A stretch of DNA of 32,761 bases from an uncultured Coriobacteriaceae bacterium (GTDB lineage Bacteria; Actinomycetota; Coriobacteriia; Coriobacteriales; Eggerthellaceae), in assembly GCA_902779135.1 (NCBI GenBank), contig CACZAR010000008.1:1-32761 (forward strand), in the 5' to 3' direction. Positions 1 to 8,255 of the stretch are shown piece after piece (within the stretch, counting starts at the first letter, position 1; the number at the start of each line of letters is the position of its first letter). The notes beneath the pieces were generated by a model, which was not told the origin of the DNA, ran no database searches, and was given only the letters and a program-made list of their open reading frames with translations. Both the position numbers and the translations under genes were made by a program.

Positions 1-927
1 GACGCTATCGCACTGCAACTGAGCGGGTTTAACGCTATCGCCCTGGGAGGCACGGCGGTAAACGATTTCGCCAACGAGGCGGCGGCGCGCAACTATGGCG
101 GCGTGGTAATAGACATGCTGGACGCGGACGGGGAAGAGCCGAGAGGCGGCGCGAAGGGAACCAAGGGGCGCGGCGCTGGGGCTGATCTCGTCACCCTATT
201 GGGAAAGGCGGGCGTAACCGTTCTGAGCCGCGCGGAATACGGAGTGCCGGAGGGCGCGCGGTACGGGCAAGTAGGCACGGTTTCGAAAGGATACAAGGAC
301 GCGGGCGAATGGTACGCGCATACGCCGCAATACTTGAAGGATTTCATGGGCTACGCGGTGAAGATAGCACGCGAGAAAGCGCAACAGGCGAAAGATAGCG
401 AGTACCGCGATGCGCTGAGTAAACTGCACGTTAAAGACCCCGCGAGCGTTGCCCGCGACGTGCTGGAATTGCGCGACGTGTACGAACCAGTACCGACAGG
501 GATAAAGGCGTTAGACGGGACGCTAGGCGGCGGCGTGAGCCTGGGGGAGCTGACAATCTTCGGGGCTACATCGTCATACGGCAAGACAACGCTAGCGGTA
601 CAGATAGCCGATTACATGGCGAGCCGAGGGCGTTCGGTGTTGTTCACGACGATAGAGCAGAGCGCCAAGGAGCTGATAGCCAAGAGCCTATCGCGCATCA
701 TGTACCTTAAAGGCAGCGACTACGACGGCGGGCATATCATCGCGCCGAACGAAATAACGAGCCTGAAAACGCGCAACGAGTTCTGCACGAGCCTTGAGCA
801 GCTTCTTGCCAAGGTTTTGCCCGACGGTGAGAGGCGCAAGGATGCGCTTGAACCGTCCGTCACAAATCGTGAGGAGAAACGTCGAGGCCGCCATGCTGGT
901 CGCAAGTGGGGAAGGAGAAAGTCATGA
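1..927 (+). CDS. Primase-helicase fragment (TOPRIM + DnaB-like ATPase), 5' partial, probably chimeric at its 3' end
   Basis: The frame is open from base 1, so the start lies outside the window. The first ~60 residues fit a TOPRIM domain: an FNAIALGGTAV strand is followed by an acidic VIDMLDADGEE motif. Further on comes a DnaB/RecA-type ATPase with Walker A GATSSYGKTT (bases ~571-600) and a following strand VLFTTIEQSAKEL. This order is typical of phage or plasmid primase-helicases that prime and unwind DNA at a fork. Walker B and the rest of the motor are missing: after about base 780 the protein turns into a short, very basic tail. Codons such as ATA, CTA, GTA and ACA are common before ~780 and rare in the following genes, which suggests foreign origin. 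The TGA stop at 925-927 overlaps the tadA start. Confidence 0.72.
   Translation, partial: DAIALQLSGFNAIALGGTAVNDFANEAAARNYGGVVIDMLDADGEEPRGGAKGTKGRGAGADLVTLLGKAGVTVLSRAEYGVPEGARYGQVGTVSKGYKDAGEWYAHTPQYLKDFMGYAVKIAREKAQQAKDSEYRDALSKLHVKDPASVARDVLELRDVYEPVPTGIKALDGTLGGGVSLGELTIFGATSSYGKTTLAVQIADYMASRGRSVLFTTIEQSAKELIAKSLSRIMYLKGSDYDGGHIIAPNEITSLKTRNEFCTSLEQLLAKVLPDGERRKDALEPSVTNREEKRRGRHAGRKWGRRKS
780..927 (+). other. Probable 3' remnant of the gene preceding tadA (cpaE/tadZ-like tail)
   Basis: From about base 780 the frame encodes SLEQLLAKVLPDGERRKDAL and then a highly basic end with codon use like the downstream Tad genes. An amphipathic helix followed by a basic tail is a plausible C-terminus for a CpaE/TadZ ATPase, the protein usually encoded just before tadA. 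The ATGA overlap at 924-927, with GGAAGGAG at 909-916, is the junction style used throughout this operon, so this tail looks native to it. Identity as cpaE is inference from position and tail character only; too little remains for recognition. Confidence 0.4.
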
Positions 928-2255
928 CATTGTCCGAACGCGTACAACGCGCTGGCAACTCCATCGAGGAGCGGCCAGCTGACGAGGGCTTGCTGCTCCA
1001 AACGCTGCGGAGCCAAGTGCAATCGCTCGTCTCAGTCGATGAGCTTGCCCAGCTGGCGGTTGACAACCCCAAGCGGGCGCGCAGCGAGCTGCGCAGCGCC
1101 TGCCGGCGAGCGTTCGAGGGTCTTGCCTGGGCATACGCTGACCAGGAGATGCGGATACGCTTAACCGACCAGCTTGTCGACGCCGTGTTCGGGTTCGGCG
1201 TGCTCGAGGATTTGATCTCCGATGAGGCGATCACCGAAATCATGGTGAACGGCCCTGACGTCGTCTACATCGAGCGCGATGGCGTGCTCGAACGGACCGA
1301 CAAGCGATTTGCCGATGCTGCCGAGCTGCGGGCGCTGATTGACCGCATCCTCGGTCCGCTCGGAAGGCGCGTCGACGAGGCGTCGCCTTTGGTCAACGCA
1401 CGCTTGCCGCAAGGGCACCGTGTGAACGTTGTCGTGTCGCCCGTGGGTCTTGGCGGTCCGTACGTGACTATCCGCAAGTTCGCAAGCCATGTCATCACCC
1501 TTGAGGAAATGGAGCTGATGGGCTCGGTCGAGCCCGAGGTGCGCATGTTGTTGGAATGGGCTGTGTGCATGCGCAAGAGCATCGCGGTCGTTGGTGGCAC
1601 GGGCAGTGGCAAGACCACCTTGTTGAACAGTTTGTCGTGCGTGATACCGCATCGGGAGCGCATCGTCACAATCGAGGATTCTGCCGAGCTCCGTTTCCTC
1701 GAGCACCCTCATGTGGTCAGGATGGAAGCGAGGCCCGTCAATGCCGAAGGGCTTGGGGAGATCACCATTCGAGGGCTTGTCATCAATGCGCTGCGCATGA
1801 GGCCTGACCGAATCATCGTCGGCGAGTGCCGCGGATCTGAAGCCCTCGATATGCTGCAGGCGCTCAACACCGGACATGATGGTTCGCTGACGACGCTGCA
1901 TGCCAACTCTCCCGAGGATTCGATAGCCCGTCTGACGACGATGGTGCGTTACGAAGCCGATCTGCCGGTCGACGTGATCGAGGCCAACATTGCAAGCGCC
2001 ATCGACTTGGTCGTGCAGATGAGACGTTCGCCCGATGGCTCGCGGTGTGTATCCGACGTTGTAGGTTTGACATTCGATCACGACGAGAGGAGATGCGTCA
2101 CCGTTCCCTACTACCGACGAGCGGTTGGGAAGGAGCGCGGAGTATGGGAGAAGACACCTGACTGGGTCGATAACGCGCCGTTGTACGCCTCTGTGAGCAA
2201 GGAGGAGGTGGAACAATGGAAAGAGGTGTGCTCTTTGCCGTTCTATCTGTCGTGA
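924..2255 (+). CDS. tadA: Tad pilus assembly ATPase TadA/CpaF
   Basis: This 443-residue hexameric secretion ATPase of the type II/IV family powers Flp pilus extrusion at the cytoplasmic face of the membrane. Visible motifs are ITEIMVNGPDVVYI in the N-terminal domain, Walker A GGTGSGKT (residues 224-231), IIVGECRGSEALDMLQALNTG (Asp box/Walker B region) and the His box SLTTLHANSPEDS. The length is normal for CpaF. The start at 924 is preferred over an in-frame GTG at 906 because GGAAGGAG (909-916) lies at the right distance upstream of 924 and the ATG overlaps the upstream TGA. Its 3' end overlaps tadB by 40 bases, implying translational coupling. Confidence 0.95.
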   Translation: MTLSERVQRAGNSIEERPADEGLLLQTLRSQVQSLVSVDELAQLAVDNPKRARSELRSACRRAFEGLAWAYADQEMRIRLTDQLVDAVFGFGVLEDLISDEAITEIMVNGPDVVYIERDGVLERTDKRFADAAELRALIDRILGPLGRRVDEASPLVNARLPQGHRVNVVVSPVGLGGPYVTIRKFASHVITLEEMELMGSVEPEVRMLLEWAVCMRKSIAVVGGTGSGKTTLLNSLSCVIPHRERIVTIEDSAELRFLEHPHVVRMEARPVNAEGLGEITIRGLVINALRMRPDRIIVGECRGSEALDMLQALNTGHDGSLTTLHANSPEDSIARLTTMVRYEADLPVDVIEANIASAIDLVVQMRRSPDGSRCVSDVVGLTFDHDERRCVTVPYYRRAVGKERGVWEKTPDWVDNAPLYASVSKEEVEQWKEVCSLPFYLS

Positions 2256-3193
2256 CCGCGTTCGCGTTCGCCGCTTCGGTGTTTTGGGTTGCAGGAGAGG
2301 TGCTGCATCGTCGCAAGGCGGCGCTTGCCGCACAGGGTGAGAAGTTGAGCGTCTCGAACCTCGTGCTGTGGCGCTTGCGCAACGGCTATACCTTCCTCGT
2401 GCCTCCTGCGCAGGTGATCCTCAAGTGGGCGAAAGCGGCCGATGTGGTTGACGAAGCCGTCTACTTGCTCGACTGCCGCGGCGTGACCGCTACACCCGAA
2501 TCGCTCATGACGGTTGTCATCGCTCTTGTGGTCGCGCTGGGATGTTTCGTTGGCCTGGCCACTGCAAGTCCGATTGCTGCAGTGGCGGTACCAGCATGTG
2601 TATGCGCCCTCATGGTGTTGGCTGTGGGCAATGCGCGCGACAAGCGCATGGAAGCAGCACGTGATTCCGTTCCAGCTGCACTCGAATCCATGGCTGCCTG
2701 TTTCGGGTCGGGGTTCACCTTGCAGCAGACGTTCCAACAGGTGGCGCAGGATGTCGATGGTCCATTGTCCGAGACGTTCTCACGAGCTTCGCATGTCCTC
2801 GAAATGGGCGGTGGCGCAGACCGTGCGCTGCGCGAGTTGAGGAGAGGTGCATGTGCGACCGAGCTCGCCTTCGTGGCGGTCGCACTCGACGTCCAACATC
2901 AATCGGGTGGCGCTATGCGGCAGGTGTTGCAGGCTGCAACCGAGACGGTCAAAGGCGAGCTCGCGCTCCGCAGGTCGCTGCGCGTGCAAACGGCCCAGGC
3001 GAAACTCTCTGCCCGCGTGGTAGCTGTGATGCCGTTCATCCTCGTGAGTGCTTTCTCCCTGGCAAGCCCCGATTTCCTCATGCCCTTTTTCCAGAGCGTG
3101 CAGGGCTATGCGCTGCTCGCGCTCGCCGTTCTCGTGCAGGTTGCGGGAATCGTGCTCGTCAGGAGAGCGCTATCGGTGGAAGGAGTGTCATGA
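2216..3193 (+). CDS. tadB: Tad pilus inner-membrane platform protein TadB
   Basis: This 325-residue membrane protein of the type II secretion F family acts with TadC as the platform for TadA. It has an N-terminal hydrophobic segment (residues ~3-25), a pair of segments around residues 95-140 (TVVIALVVALGCFVGLA onward), a cytoplasmic T2SF region with AALESMAACFGSGFTLQQTF, and C-terminal membrane helices (VVAVMPFILVSAFSL; ALLALAVLVQVAGIVLV). The ATG at 2216 follows AAGGAGGAGG at 2199-2208 and lies inside the end of tadA. Its TGA overlaps the tadC ATG. Order and overlaps match Tad operons. Confidence 0.9.
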   Translation: MERGVLFAVLSVVTAFAFAASVFWVAGEVLHRRKAALAAQGEKLSVSNLVLWRLRNGYTFLVPPAQVILKWAKAADVVDEAVYLLDCRGVTATPESLMTVVIALVVALGCFVGLATASPIAAVAVPACVCALMVLAVGNARDKRMEAARDSVPAALESMAACFGSGFTLQQTFQQVAQDVDGPLSETFSRASHVLEMGGGADRALRELRRGACATELAFVAVALDVQHQSGGAMRQVLQAATETVKGELALRRSLRVQTAQAKLSARVVAVMPFILVSAFSLASPDFLMPFFQSVQGYALLALAVLVQVAGIVLVRRALSVEGVS

Positions 3194-4146
3194 GCACGCT
3201 GTCTGTTGTCTTCGCTGCATCGTCATGCGCGCTCTCCGCCGTTTGCGGTTATGGGGCATTCTCGCTGGCTGCGCAGCGCCGTGTCCGCGTCCGCCGGAGG
3301 CGCAAGGCGCTTGGAGCCGTGTCGGGCGAGGTTGAGGGGTCGCGGACATCTCGCGATTTGAAAGGCCTTGGACTGCGCTATGCTGAGTCGCTCACACGAG
3401 GGCTCTACACGGGAGCGGCCGAGCCGATATCACCGCTCGTTCGCGCAAAGCAGGCCGACAAGACCCGTTCCGGAAAGCGCTTCCTCGAACAGGCGAGATC
3501 TGCTGGGTGCGAGAAGGACGTGAGCGTTTCCGCGTTCTGCGAGGCAGAGCTCAGGCTCGGGCTCGTGGGCGCAGCTGCAGGAGGCTTGCTCGGTGCGGTG
3601 TTCAGCATCGAGTTGGCGGTCGTTCTCTGCATGGCGGGATTGGCGATAGGCTATTCGCTTCCTGCGCAATCTCTCAAGACGGCGCGCAAAAGACGCGCGG
3701 TCGATGCCGAGCAACATCTTTCCGAAATGCTCGAAGTAGTTGCGCTGGGCCTTAGGAGCGGTTTGTCGTTTGATCTGAGCTTCGCGCTTTACGCCTCGCA
3801 TTTCGAGGGCGAGTTCGCACAAGCATGCGGGCGGGCATATCGGAGGTGGGCACTCGGACTCATGACGCGGGAGGAGTCGCTACACCAGCTCGCCGAGTCG
3901 TATGAATGCGAGCAGCTTAGACGCGTGATTGACAGCATTCTGCGGTCGTTACGCCTGGGCACCTCGCTCACGGGCGTGCTCGAGGATGCTGCATCGCAAT
4001 CGCGCGCAACGTACCGTGCCGCACTCGAAGAGAGAGTGGCGAAAGCTCCGGTGAAGATGATGCTGCCGACAGGCACGTTGATCTTGCCCGCGATGCTGCT
4101 CATGGTTATGGGCCCTGTTCTCCTCGAATTGGCAGGGGGTTTCTGA
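3190..4146 (+). CDS. tadC: Tad pilus inner-membrane platform protein TadC
   Basis: This is a 318-residue T2SF-family membrane protein and the partner of TadB. It has an N-terminal membrane helix (LSVVFAASSCALSAVCGYGAF), a central pair (LGLVGAAAGGLLGAVFSIELAVVLCMAGLAIGY, residues ~118-150), the T2SF core with LSEMLEVVALGLRSGLSFD and LRLGTSLTGVLEDAA, and a C-terminal helix LPAMLLMVMGPVLLELAGGF. The frame is open well upstream inside tadB, but the ATG at 3190 overlaps the tadB stop (ATGA), follows GGAAGGAG (3179-3186) and begins with a membrane segment, so it is taken as the start. Confidence 0.9.
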   Translation: MSTLSVVFAASSCALSAVCGYGAFSLAAQRRVRVRRRRKALGAVSGEVEGSRTSRDLKGLGLRYAESLTRGLYTGAAEPISPLVRAKQADKTRSGKRFLEQARSAGCEKDVSVSAFCEAELRLGLVGAAAGGLLGAVFSIELAVVLCMAGLAIGYSLPAQSLKTARKRRAVDAEQHLSEMLEVVALGLRSGLSFDLSFALYASHFEGEFAQACGRAYRRWALGLMTREESLHQLAESYECEQLRRVIDSILRSLRLGTSLTGVLEDAASQSRATYRAALEERVAKAPVKMMLPTGTLILPAMLLMVMGPVLLELAGGF

Positions 4147-4173
4147 TGGTTGGCAAGGGAAAGGAAAGATGCA

Positions 4174-4407
4174 ATGGGTGCGTTGTCGAAAACGTTGGAA
4201 TCGGTGCGTCTCGGGTCTGTGCGCATGTGGTCGGGCTTGCAGTCGCGCGTGGTCTCCTTGGCGAGATCGCAGTCGGGGCAGGGGACCACGGAATACGCGA
4301 TCCTCGTCGGAGTGCTGGTCGTGATAGCCATACTCGCGATAACGGTGTTCAGGCCCCGGTTGCAGGAGCTGTGGAACGCCATCTCGGACGGAATCAACAG
4401 CTTGTAA
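4174..4407 (+). CDS. flp: Flp-type (type IVb) major pilin candidate
   Basis: This 77-residue protein is the likely structural pilin of the Tad pilus. A 35-residue polar leader ends in SQSG, followed by QGTTEYAILVGVLVVIAIL, a hydrophobic helix. Cleavage after Gly35 would put Glu40 at position +5, as in type IV pilins, and EYA is the usual Flp signature. ATG at 4174 follows AAGGGAAAGGAAAG (4155-4168). An in-frame TTG at 4150 would add eight residues but has poorer ribosome-binding context. It sits directly after tadC, 27 bases downstream. No prepilin peptidase gene is visible in the window. Confidence 0.85.
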   Translation: MGALSKTLESVRLGSVRMWSGLQSRVVSLARSQSGQGTTEYAILVGVLVVIAILAITVFRPRLQELWNAISDGINSL

Positions 4408-4607
4408 GGACGATTGTCGGGGATTCGGGACAGTCAACCGTCGAGTTTGCGGTGGTGATGGCGGGGTTCCTTGCGGTCACGGTTGCCCTTGGTGCGCTTT
4501 GGCACGCTTTGTCCGATGGCTTGCTCGTGGAGCATGCGCTTGCCGTCGCTTCCCACCATATCCAAGCGGTGGCTCCTGTGACCATCGTCGACATCTTCTT
4601 GTACTGA
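4371..4607 (+). CDS. Small TadE-like pseudopilin with unconventional start
   Basis: This frame encodes a very short pilin-like protein: VGDSG, then QSTVEFAVVMAGFLAVTVAL. Cleavage after the Gly of DSG puts Glu at +5, matching the neighbouring pseudopilins. The mature part is about 58 residues with one hydrophobic helix. There is no ATG near the pilin leader. The GTG at 4371 (AGGAG at 4364-4368, spacing only 2) gives 78 residues and overlaps flp by 37 bases. ATT at 4413, just after the flp stop and TAAGGA, is an alternative that would leave a six-residue leader. The coding nature is well supported by the motif; the start is not. Confidence 0.62.
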   Translation: MERHLGRNQQLVRTIVGDSGQSTVEFAVVMAGFLAVTVALGALWHALSDGLLVEHALAVASHHIQAVAPVTIVDIFLY

Positions 4608-4619
4608 GGCGGTAGAGAC

Positions 4620-5135
4620 ATGACGAGATCAAGGCGTTTGCAAGACGATTCGGGCCAGGCGACAGTCGAGGCTGCGTTCGTCATACCGGTCCTGTTCATC
4701 TTGATGCTGTTGCTGCTTCAGCCTGGCATCGTGTTGTACGACCGTCTGGTTATGGGCAATGCTGCAGCAGAGGCCTGCCGGCTTCTCGCGACGAGCACCG
4801 ATTCATATGGGTCAGCGGCTGCAAGCTGCGAGGCGTTCGTGCGCCACAGGCTTGCAGCCGTGCCCCCTCACGACTGTTTCCATGTGCATCAAGGTAACTG
4901 CAGTTGGGAGATCGAGCTGAACGGAAACGAAACGTCGAGCGTGGTGAGCGTCCGCATCGGCAATCAGCTACGGCCGCTTCCCCTGTTCGACACGGCCTCC
5001 AAGCTTCTCGGCTTGACGAACGCCTCGGGCAATCTTGAAATCGAGGAAGTCGTCACCATGCCGACGCAGCCGGCGTGGGCAGCATCGACCGAACAGGGTC
5101 TCTCTCCGAAAGATTGGGTCGGATCATGGCTGTGA
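4620..5135 (+). CDS. TadE-like pseudopilin
   Basis: This 171-residue minor pilin-like protein has a basic N-terminus, then DDSG, then QATVEAAFVIPVLFILMLLL. Cleavage after Gly12 would leave Glu17 at +5 of the mature protein, as in TadE/TadF. The following region carries paired cysteines (AACRLL/AASCEAF; HDCFHVHQGNCSW) that could form disulfides outside the membrane. TadE-like proteins are processed by the prepilin peptidase and are needed for Flp pilus assembly. The start ATG at 4620 has a weak GAGGCGGTAGAG site. The 3' end overlaps the next gene by 10 bases. Confidence 0.83.
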   Translation: MTRSRRLQDDSGQATVEAAFVIPVLFILMLLLLQPGIVLYDRLVMGNAAAEACRLLATSTDSYGSAAASCEAFVRHRLAAVPPHDCFHVHQGNCSWEIELNGNETSSVVSVRIGNQLRPLPLFDTASKLLGLTNASGNLEIEEVVTMPTQPAWAASTEQGLSPKDWVGSWL

Positions 5136-7288
5136 GATCGAACCATCAAGCACGCAACGCAGGGCGGGACCTGTTCAAGGATGAGAGCGGTTTCACGACA
5201 ACGGGCATGGTGCTCTCACTGCTCATCACACTCGCACTTGTTTTCACAGCTGCTCAGGTCTATCGCATCAACTCCGCTTCCGCCGAAGTGCAGGATGTCG
5301 CCGATGCAGCTGCGCTTGCTGCCGAGAACCAGGTTGCCGAGTACATGATCGTGGCGCGATTCTGCGATGCAGTCGTGCTCTCGCTTTCCCTGACGGGACT
5401 TGTGGTTACAGGTTTGGGCTTGGCAGCGATGTGCACACCTGCGACGGCCACTGTTTCGGAAGCATTGATAGAGGCGGGCAAGAACCTCATCCGACAGCGC
5501 GATGCGTTCGCGGAGCGGTCGGCGCGCGTGCTCAACAGGTACCAGGAAGCACTCCCGTTTCTTGCAGCCGCGGCGGCGGCTGGCGTTTGCGTGGCAAACG
5601 ACGGTGATTCCGACGGCGCCGATTACATCGGCATCGGCATACTGGTGGACACGAAGGGAGAACCGATCAGCGTCAGTGCCGATGGGAAGGCATCCGAGCT
5701 GCTTGAAGATATCGATAAACAAGCTGATGAAATCCGGGAGAAGGCGAAGCGGGCCGAAGAGGCGGCTCAGGAGGCGAATCGTTCGAAAGAGCGCGCGTTC
5801 AGGCGCGATTGCGGTGACAATCCGTCATATTGCATGTACGAGAGGGCGAGCCATCTCGCTGGACTTTCCGGTGGGAGCAACCCGCTTTACACGAGCGTCG
5901 ATGCATGGTCGTTTTCGGTTGCCCTATCGCGTGCAAAGGCATACTACAGAGTGCGTCTCGAGGCAGAGGCTCCTGCCGACTACTCGCTCGACGAGCAGGC
6001 TCGCTCCGCGCTGCGCACACGTTTCTACCGTTATGTGGTCGAGGAGCTCAAGGGGGCATATGTGCACGAAAGCGAGGAATCGTTCGAGGCCAACTTCCCC
6101 CACCTCCCATCGAACACGGCAGAAATGCGTTTCACATCCCTGTACACCGATCCGGTTTATCCGATTACGGAGGCAGAATCCGGTGCACTGGTGATGCATG
6201 CATGGCCAGGATGTCCCGAAGCTGCGACAAGTTTGGAACGTGGGTCGATTGCGCAAATGGAATCTGGGGATTTCGAGACATGTCCCGTCTGCGGGTTCAC
6301 AGCAGCGAGTATGGGCAAGGTCGCCGCGGCTTCGACTTCGATCGAGAACGGGTTCGAGTACCACTACGAAGCAGTTGCTGACGAGGCGGCGGTCTATCAA
6401 CGCGCCCGCCACGATGCCGACCTTCCGAAATCACAAGTGGAGGAGCAAGTGGGCGGGTTGTTCGGCAAGCTTTCGGAAGCGGCACGTGAGACGGTAGGCA
6501 AGCGCATCGACCCGAAGCCTCCTGGACGCTACGGGGCGATTGCACTCGTCGTGAACGCGGGTTCGACATCTGCGGCTGGCGGTTTCTCCAGTTCGTTCGT
6601 CAGGAGCGGAGGTTCTCTGGGGCCACGTGCGGCCGTTGCTGCATCAACGCTTGTGGACGAAGGGAGCGACGAGGGCCGAACCGTTGTGAACTCGCTTCTC
6701 GACGGGCTTCGCGAAGACGGGGGAGCGGCAATTGGAGCTGCAGGCATGGTGCTCGACGCTTGGTCGTGGATGCTCAAGGCGTACTCCGATGGTCAGGCTT
6801 CTTTGCTCGATGGAGTCGAACGAGGGCTCAACGACTTGCCGCTTGCAAGCGCGAGTGGTTTGGGCGCATGGGCATCGGGGAAGCTGTCGGATGCCATCGA
6901 GCAAGTGGGTTTGCAGCCGGCGGAGATCGGAGCCCTCAAGCCGCTGCTCGTGAACTCCGCACACGTTGCCGCGAAGGATGAGGGTTCATTTGGAAGCGGG
7001 TATCTGTCGGTGAAGCAGCATGTCGTCGCCCATCCGATGATGTCGACCGATTTGTTCTCGGCAGTGCTGACCGATGCGGAGAGCACAGCGCTTGCTCAAG
7101 TTGACGAGTTTGGCGATTCGGTCGAGATCGCCTCCATAGAGCTTTTCGGTGACGGAGGTCCGTCAATACCCGTGACGGTGCCGATACCGAAGGAAGTGCG
7201 TGATTGGGCGTCGGGGTCGATCGTCGAGTTGTTCGGTCGGATCAGGTCGTACTACGTCGACACGACGGGGGTGCGCGTATGGGAGTGA
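5126..7288 (+). CDS. Large TadG-like pilus-associated protein with coiled coil and CPxC motif
   Basis: This 720-residue protein has an N-terminus that fits the putative Flp pilus-assembly TadG N-terminal domain: KDESG, a hydrophobic helix TGMVLSLLITLALVFTAAQV (residues ~26-45), then SAEVQDVADAAALAAENQ. The DESG leader resembles the pilin leaders, but the +5 position is Gly instead of Glu, so it may not be cleaved the same way. A second hydrophobic stretch lies around 84-115. Residues ~190-225 are rich in E, K, A and R with heptad character, a likely coiled coil. CPVC occurs at 386-389. The rest (to 720) is not recognised and is presumably outside the membrane. ATG at 5126 overlaps the upstream stop; the frame opens earlier but inside the TadE gene. 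Confidence 0.75.
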   Translation: MAVRSNHQARNAGRDLFKDESGFTTTGMVLSLLITLALVFTAAQVYRINSASAEVQDVADAAALAAENQVAEYMIVARFCDAVVLSLSLTGLVVTGLGLAAMCTPATATVSEALIEAGKNLIRQRDAFAERSARVLNRYQEALPFLAAAAAAGVCVANDGDSDGADYIGIGILVDTKGEPISVSADGKASELLEDIDKQADEIREKAKRAEEAAQEANRSKERAFRRDCGDNPSYCMYERASHLAGLSGGSNPLYTSVDAWSFSVALSRAKAYYRVRLEAEAPADYSLDEQARSALRTRFYRYVVEELKGAYVHESEESFEANFPHLPSNTAEMRFTSLYTDPVYPITEAESGALVMHAWPGCPEAATSLERGSIAQMESGDFETCPVCGFTAASMGKVAAASTSIENGFEYHYEAVADEAAVYQRARHDADLPKSQVEEQVGGLFGKLSEAARETVGKRIDPKPPGRYGAIALVVNAGSTSAAGGFSSSFVRSGGSLGPRAAVAASTLVDEGSDEGRTVVNSLLDGLREDGGAAIGAAGMVLDAWSWMLKAYSDGQASLLDGVERGLNDLPLASASGLGAWASGKLSDAIEQVGLQPAEIGALKPLLVNSAHVAAKDEGSFGSGYLSVKQHVVAHPMMSTDLFSAVLTDAESTALAQVDEFGDSVEIASIELFGDGGPSIPVTVPIPKEVRDWASGSIVELFGRIRSYYVDTTGVRVWE

Positions 7289-7746
7289 TGAAGCGTGTGG
7301 CACGTGGTTTCGCTAACAGGACGGCCCTGGACGAGAGTGGGCAGATGACCGTCGAGATGGCGGTGGCCATGCCGGCGCTCATCGTGGTTGCAGTCATAGC
7401 GGTGAATGCGTGCACGTTCTTTTACCAATGCGCTGTGTTCGACCGCGTGGCCCATGAAGCTGTCCGAGTGTATGCGACTTCGCCGGCATATGGGGAAGGC
7501 CCTGGGCAGGCGTGCGCTTCCGTCGAGCAGGCGGTGCGTTCGCAGCTCGACAATCAGAATCTCGACGTGAGTGTGGCTTATGCAAAAGTCGGTGCGGATT
7601 TCGACGAATACCGCGCGACGCTCAGCTTCCAGCCGACGTTGTTCGGGATGGGCTTGCGCTCGGAGGTGTTTGGCGTTTCGATGCCGCAGCTCGAGCATAC
7701 GACCTCTTATGTCGTCGATTCGTACAAGCCGGGAGTGATCGTATGA
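7279..7746 (+). CDS. TadE/TadF-like pseudopilin
   Basis: This 155-residue pilin-like protein has leader LDESG, then QMTVEMAVAMPALIVVAVIA. Cleavage after Gly21 gives Glu at +5. The hydrophobic helix is followed by a ~115-residue exported part. It is the fourth protein in this operon with the pattern SG/QxTxE. Two in-frame starts are possible: ATG at 7279, and ATG at 7288, which overlaps the preceding TGA by one base and has GGGAG only two bases upstream. 7279 is listed because GGGGGTG lies at a better spacing. The stop overlaps the next start (ATGA at 7743-7746). Confidence 0.8.
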   Translation: MGVMKRVARGFANRTALDESGQMTVEMAVAMPALIVVAVIAVNACTFFYQCAVFDRVAHEAVRVYATSPAYGEGPGQACASVEQAVRSQLDNQNLDVSVAYAKVGADFDEYRATLSFQPTLFGMGLRSEVFGVSMPQLEHTTSYVVDSYKPGVIV

Positions 7747-8255
7747 CGCAGACCGGTTCATCGGCAATCCAAAACAGGCGGCTCGTTCTGGCGATTGTAA
7801 TCGTCGTGATAATCGTTTTCTGCCCGGTGGCAATCGGGTTTGTTTTACCGGAGCAGACAACGGAGGAGAGCGTACAGGCGCATCCCACGTTTTCCTTCGT
7901 ACAAGACGCCAGCACACCTGATGCAGCTCTCGATGAAATCGAGGCTCGTCTCGACGGAGTCGCGTCGACGGCACCGGTGCAGTTTGTAGAGGAGGTGAGT
8001 TTGCCGTCCAATGCGCGCGATGTGCGCGTTTCGGATGATGGGATGGTGGTCGGGTTCTCCGTTGACGGCGAACCTGATGAGGCAATCGCCACGATTGACG
8101 AGATCATGGAAGCGAAAGGCTGGACAGCAGTCGACCTTGGCGGGATCGACGGGAAGACGTATGTCAAGAATGAGGGGCTTTACGCCCAGGTTGTCATGAC
8201 GGCGACGCAAGTCGGTGGCTCGACGAGCATCGTGATGAGATGTGTGCGCCGATGA
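7743..8255 (+). CDS. Membrane-anchored protein of the Tad operon, function unknown
   Basis: This 170-residue protein has a short cytoplasmic start (SSAIQNRR), one hydrophobic helix LVLAIVIVVIIVFCPVAIGFV (residues ~16-36) and an extracytoplasmic part of ~130 residues. The outside part is acidic and contains a possible alpha/beta fold (DDGMVVGFSVDGEPDEAIATIDEIMEAKGW). It is linked by ATGA overlaps to the pseudopilin gene before it and the DUF192 gene after it, which implies a role in pilus biogenesis or its surface environment. It does not resemble a family I can name. A signal-anchor rather than a cleaved leader is more likely because no SGQ-type leader is present. Confidence 0.7.
   Translation: MTQTGSSAIQNRRLVLAIVIVVIIVFCPVAIGFVLPEQTTEESVQAHPTFSFVQDASTPDAALDEIEARLDGVASTAPVQFVEEVSLPSNARDVRVSDDGMVVGFSVDGEPDEAIATIDEIMEAKGWTAVDLGGIDGKTYVKNEGLYAQVVMTATQVGGSTSIVMRCVRR

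Noticed and set aside
1161-2333. Long open frame (390 aa) on the minus strand opposite tadA
   Set aside because: Antisense to a fully recognised ATPase; composition is His/Arg/Gln-rich without family motifs, as expected for a shadow in GC-rich DNA.
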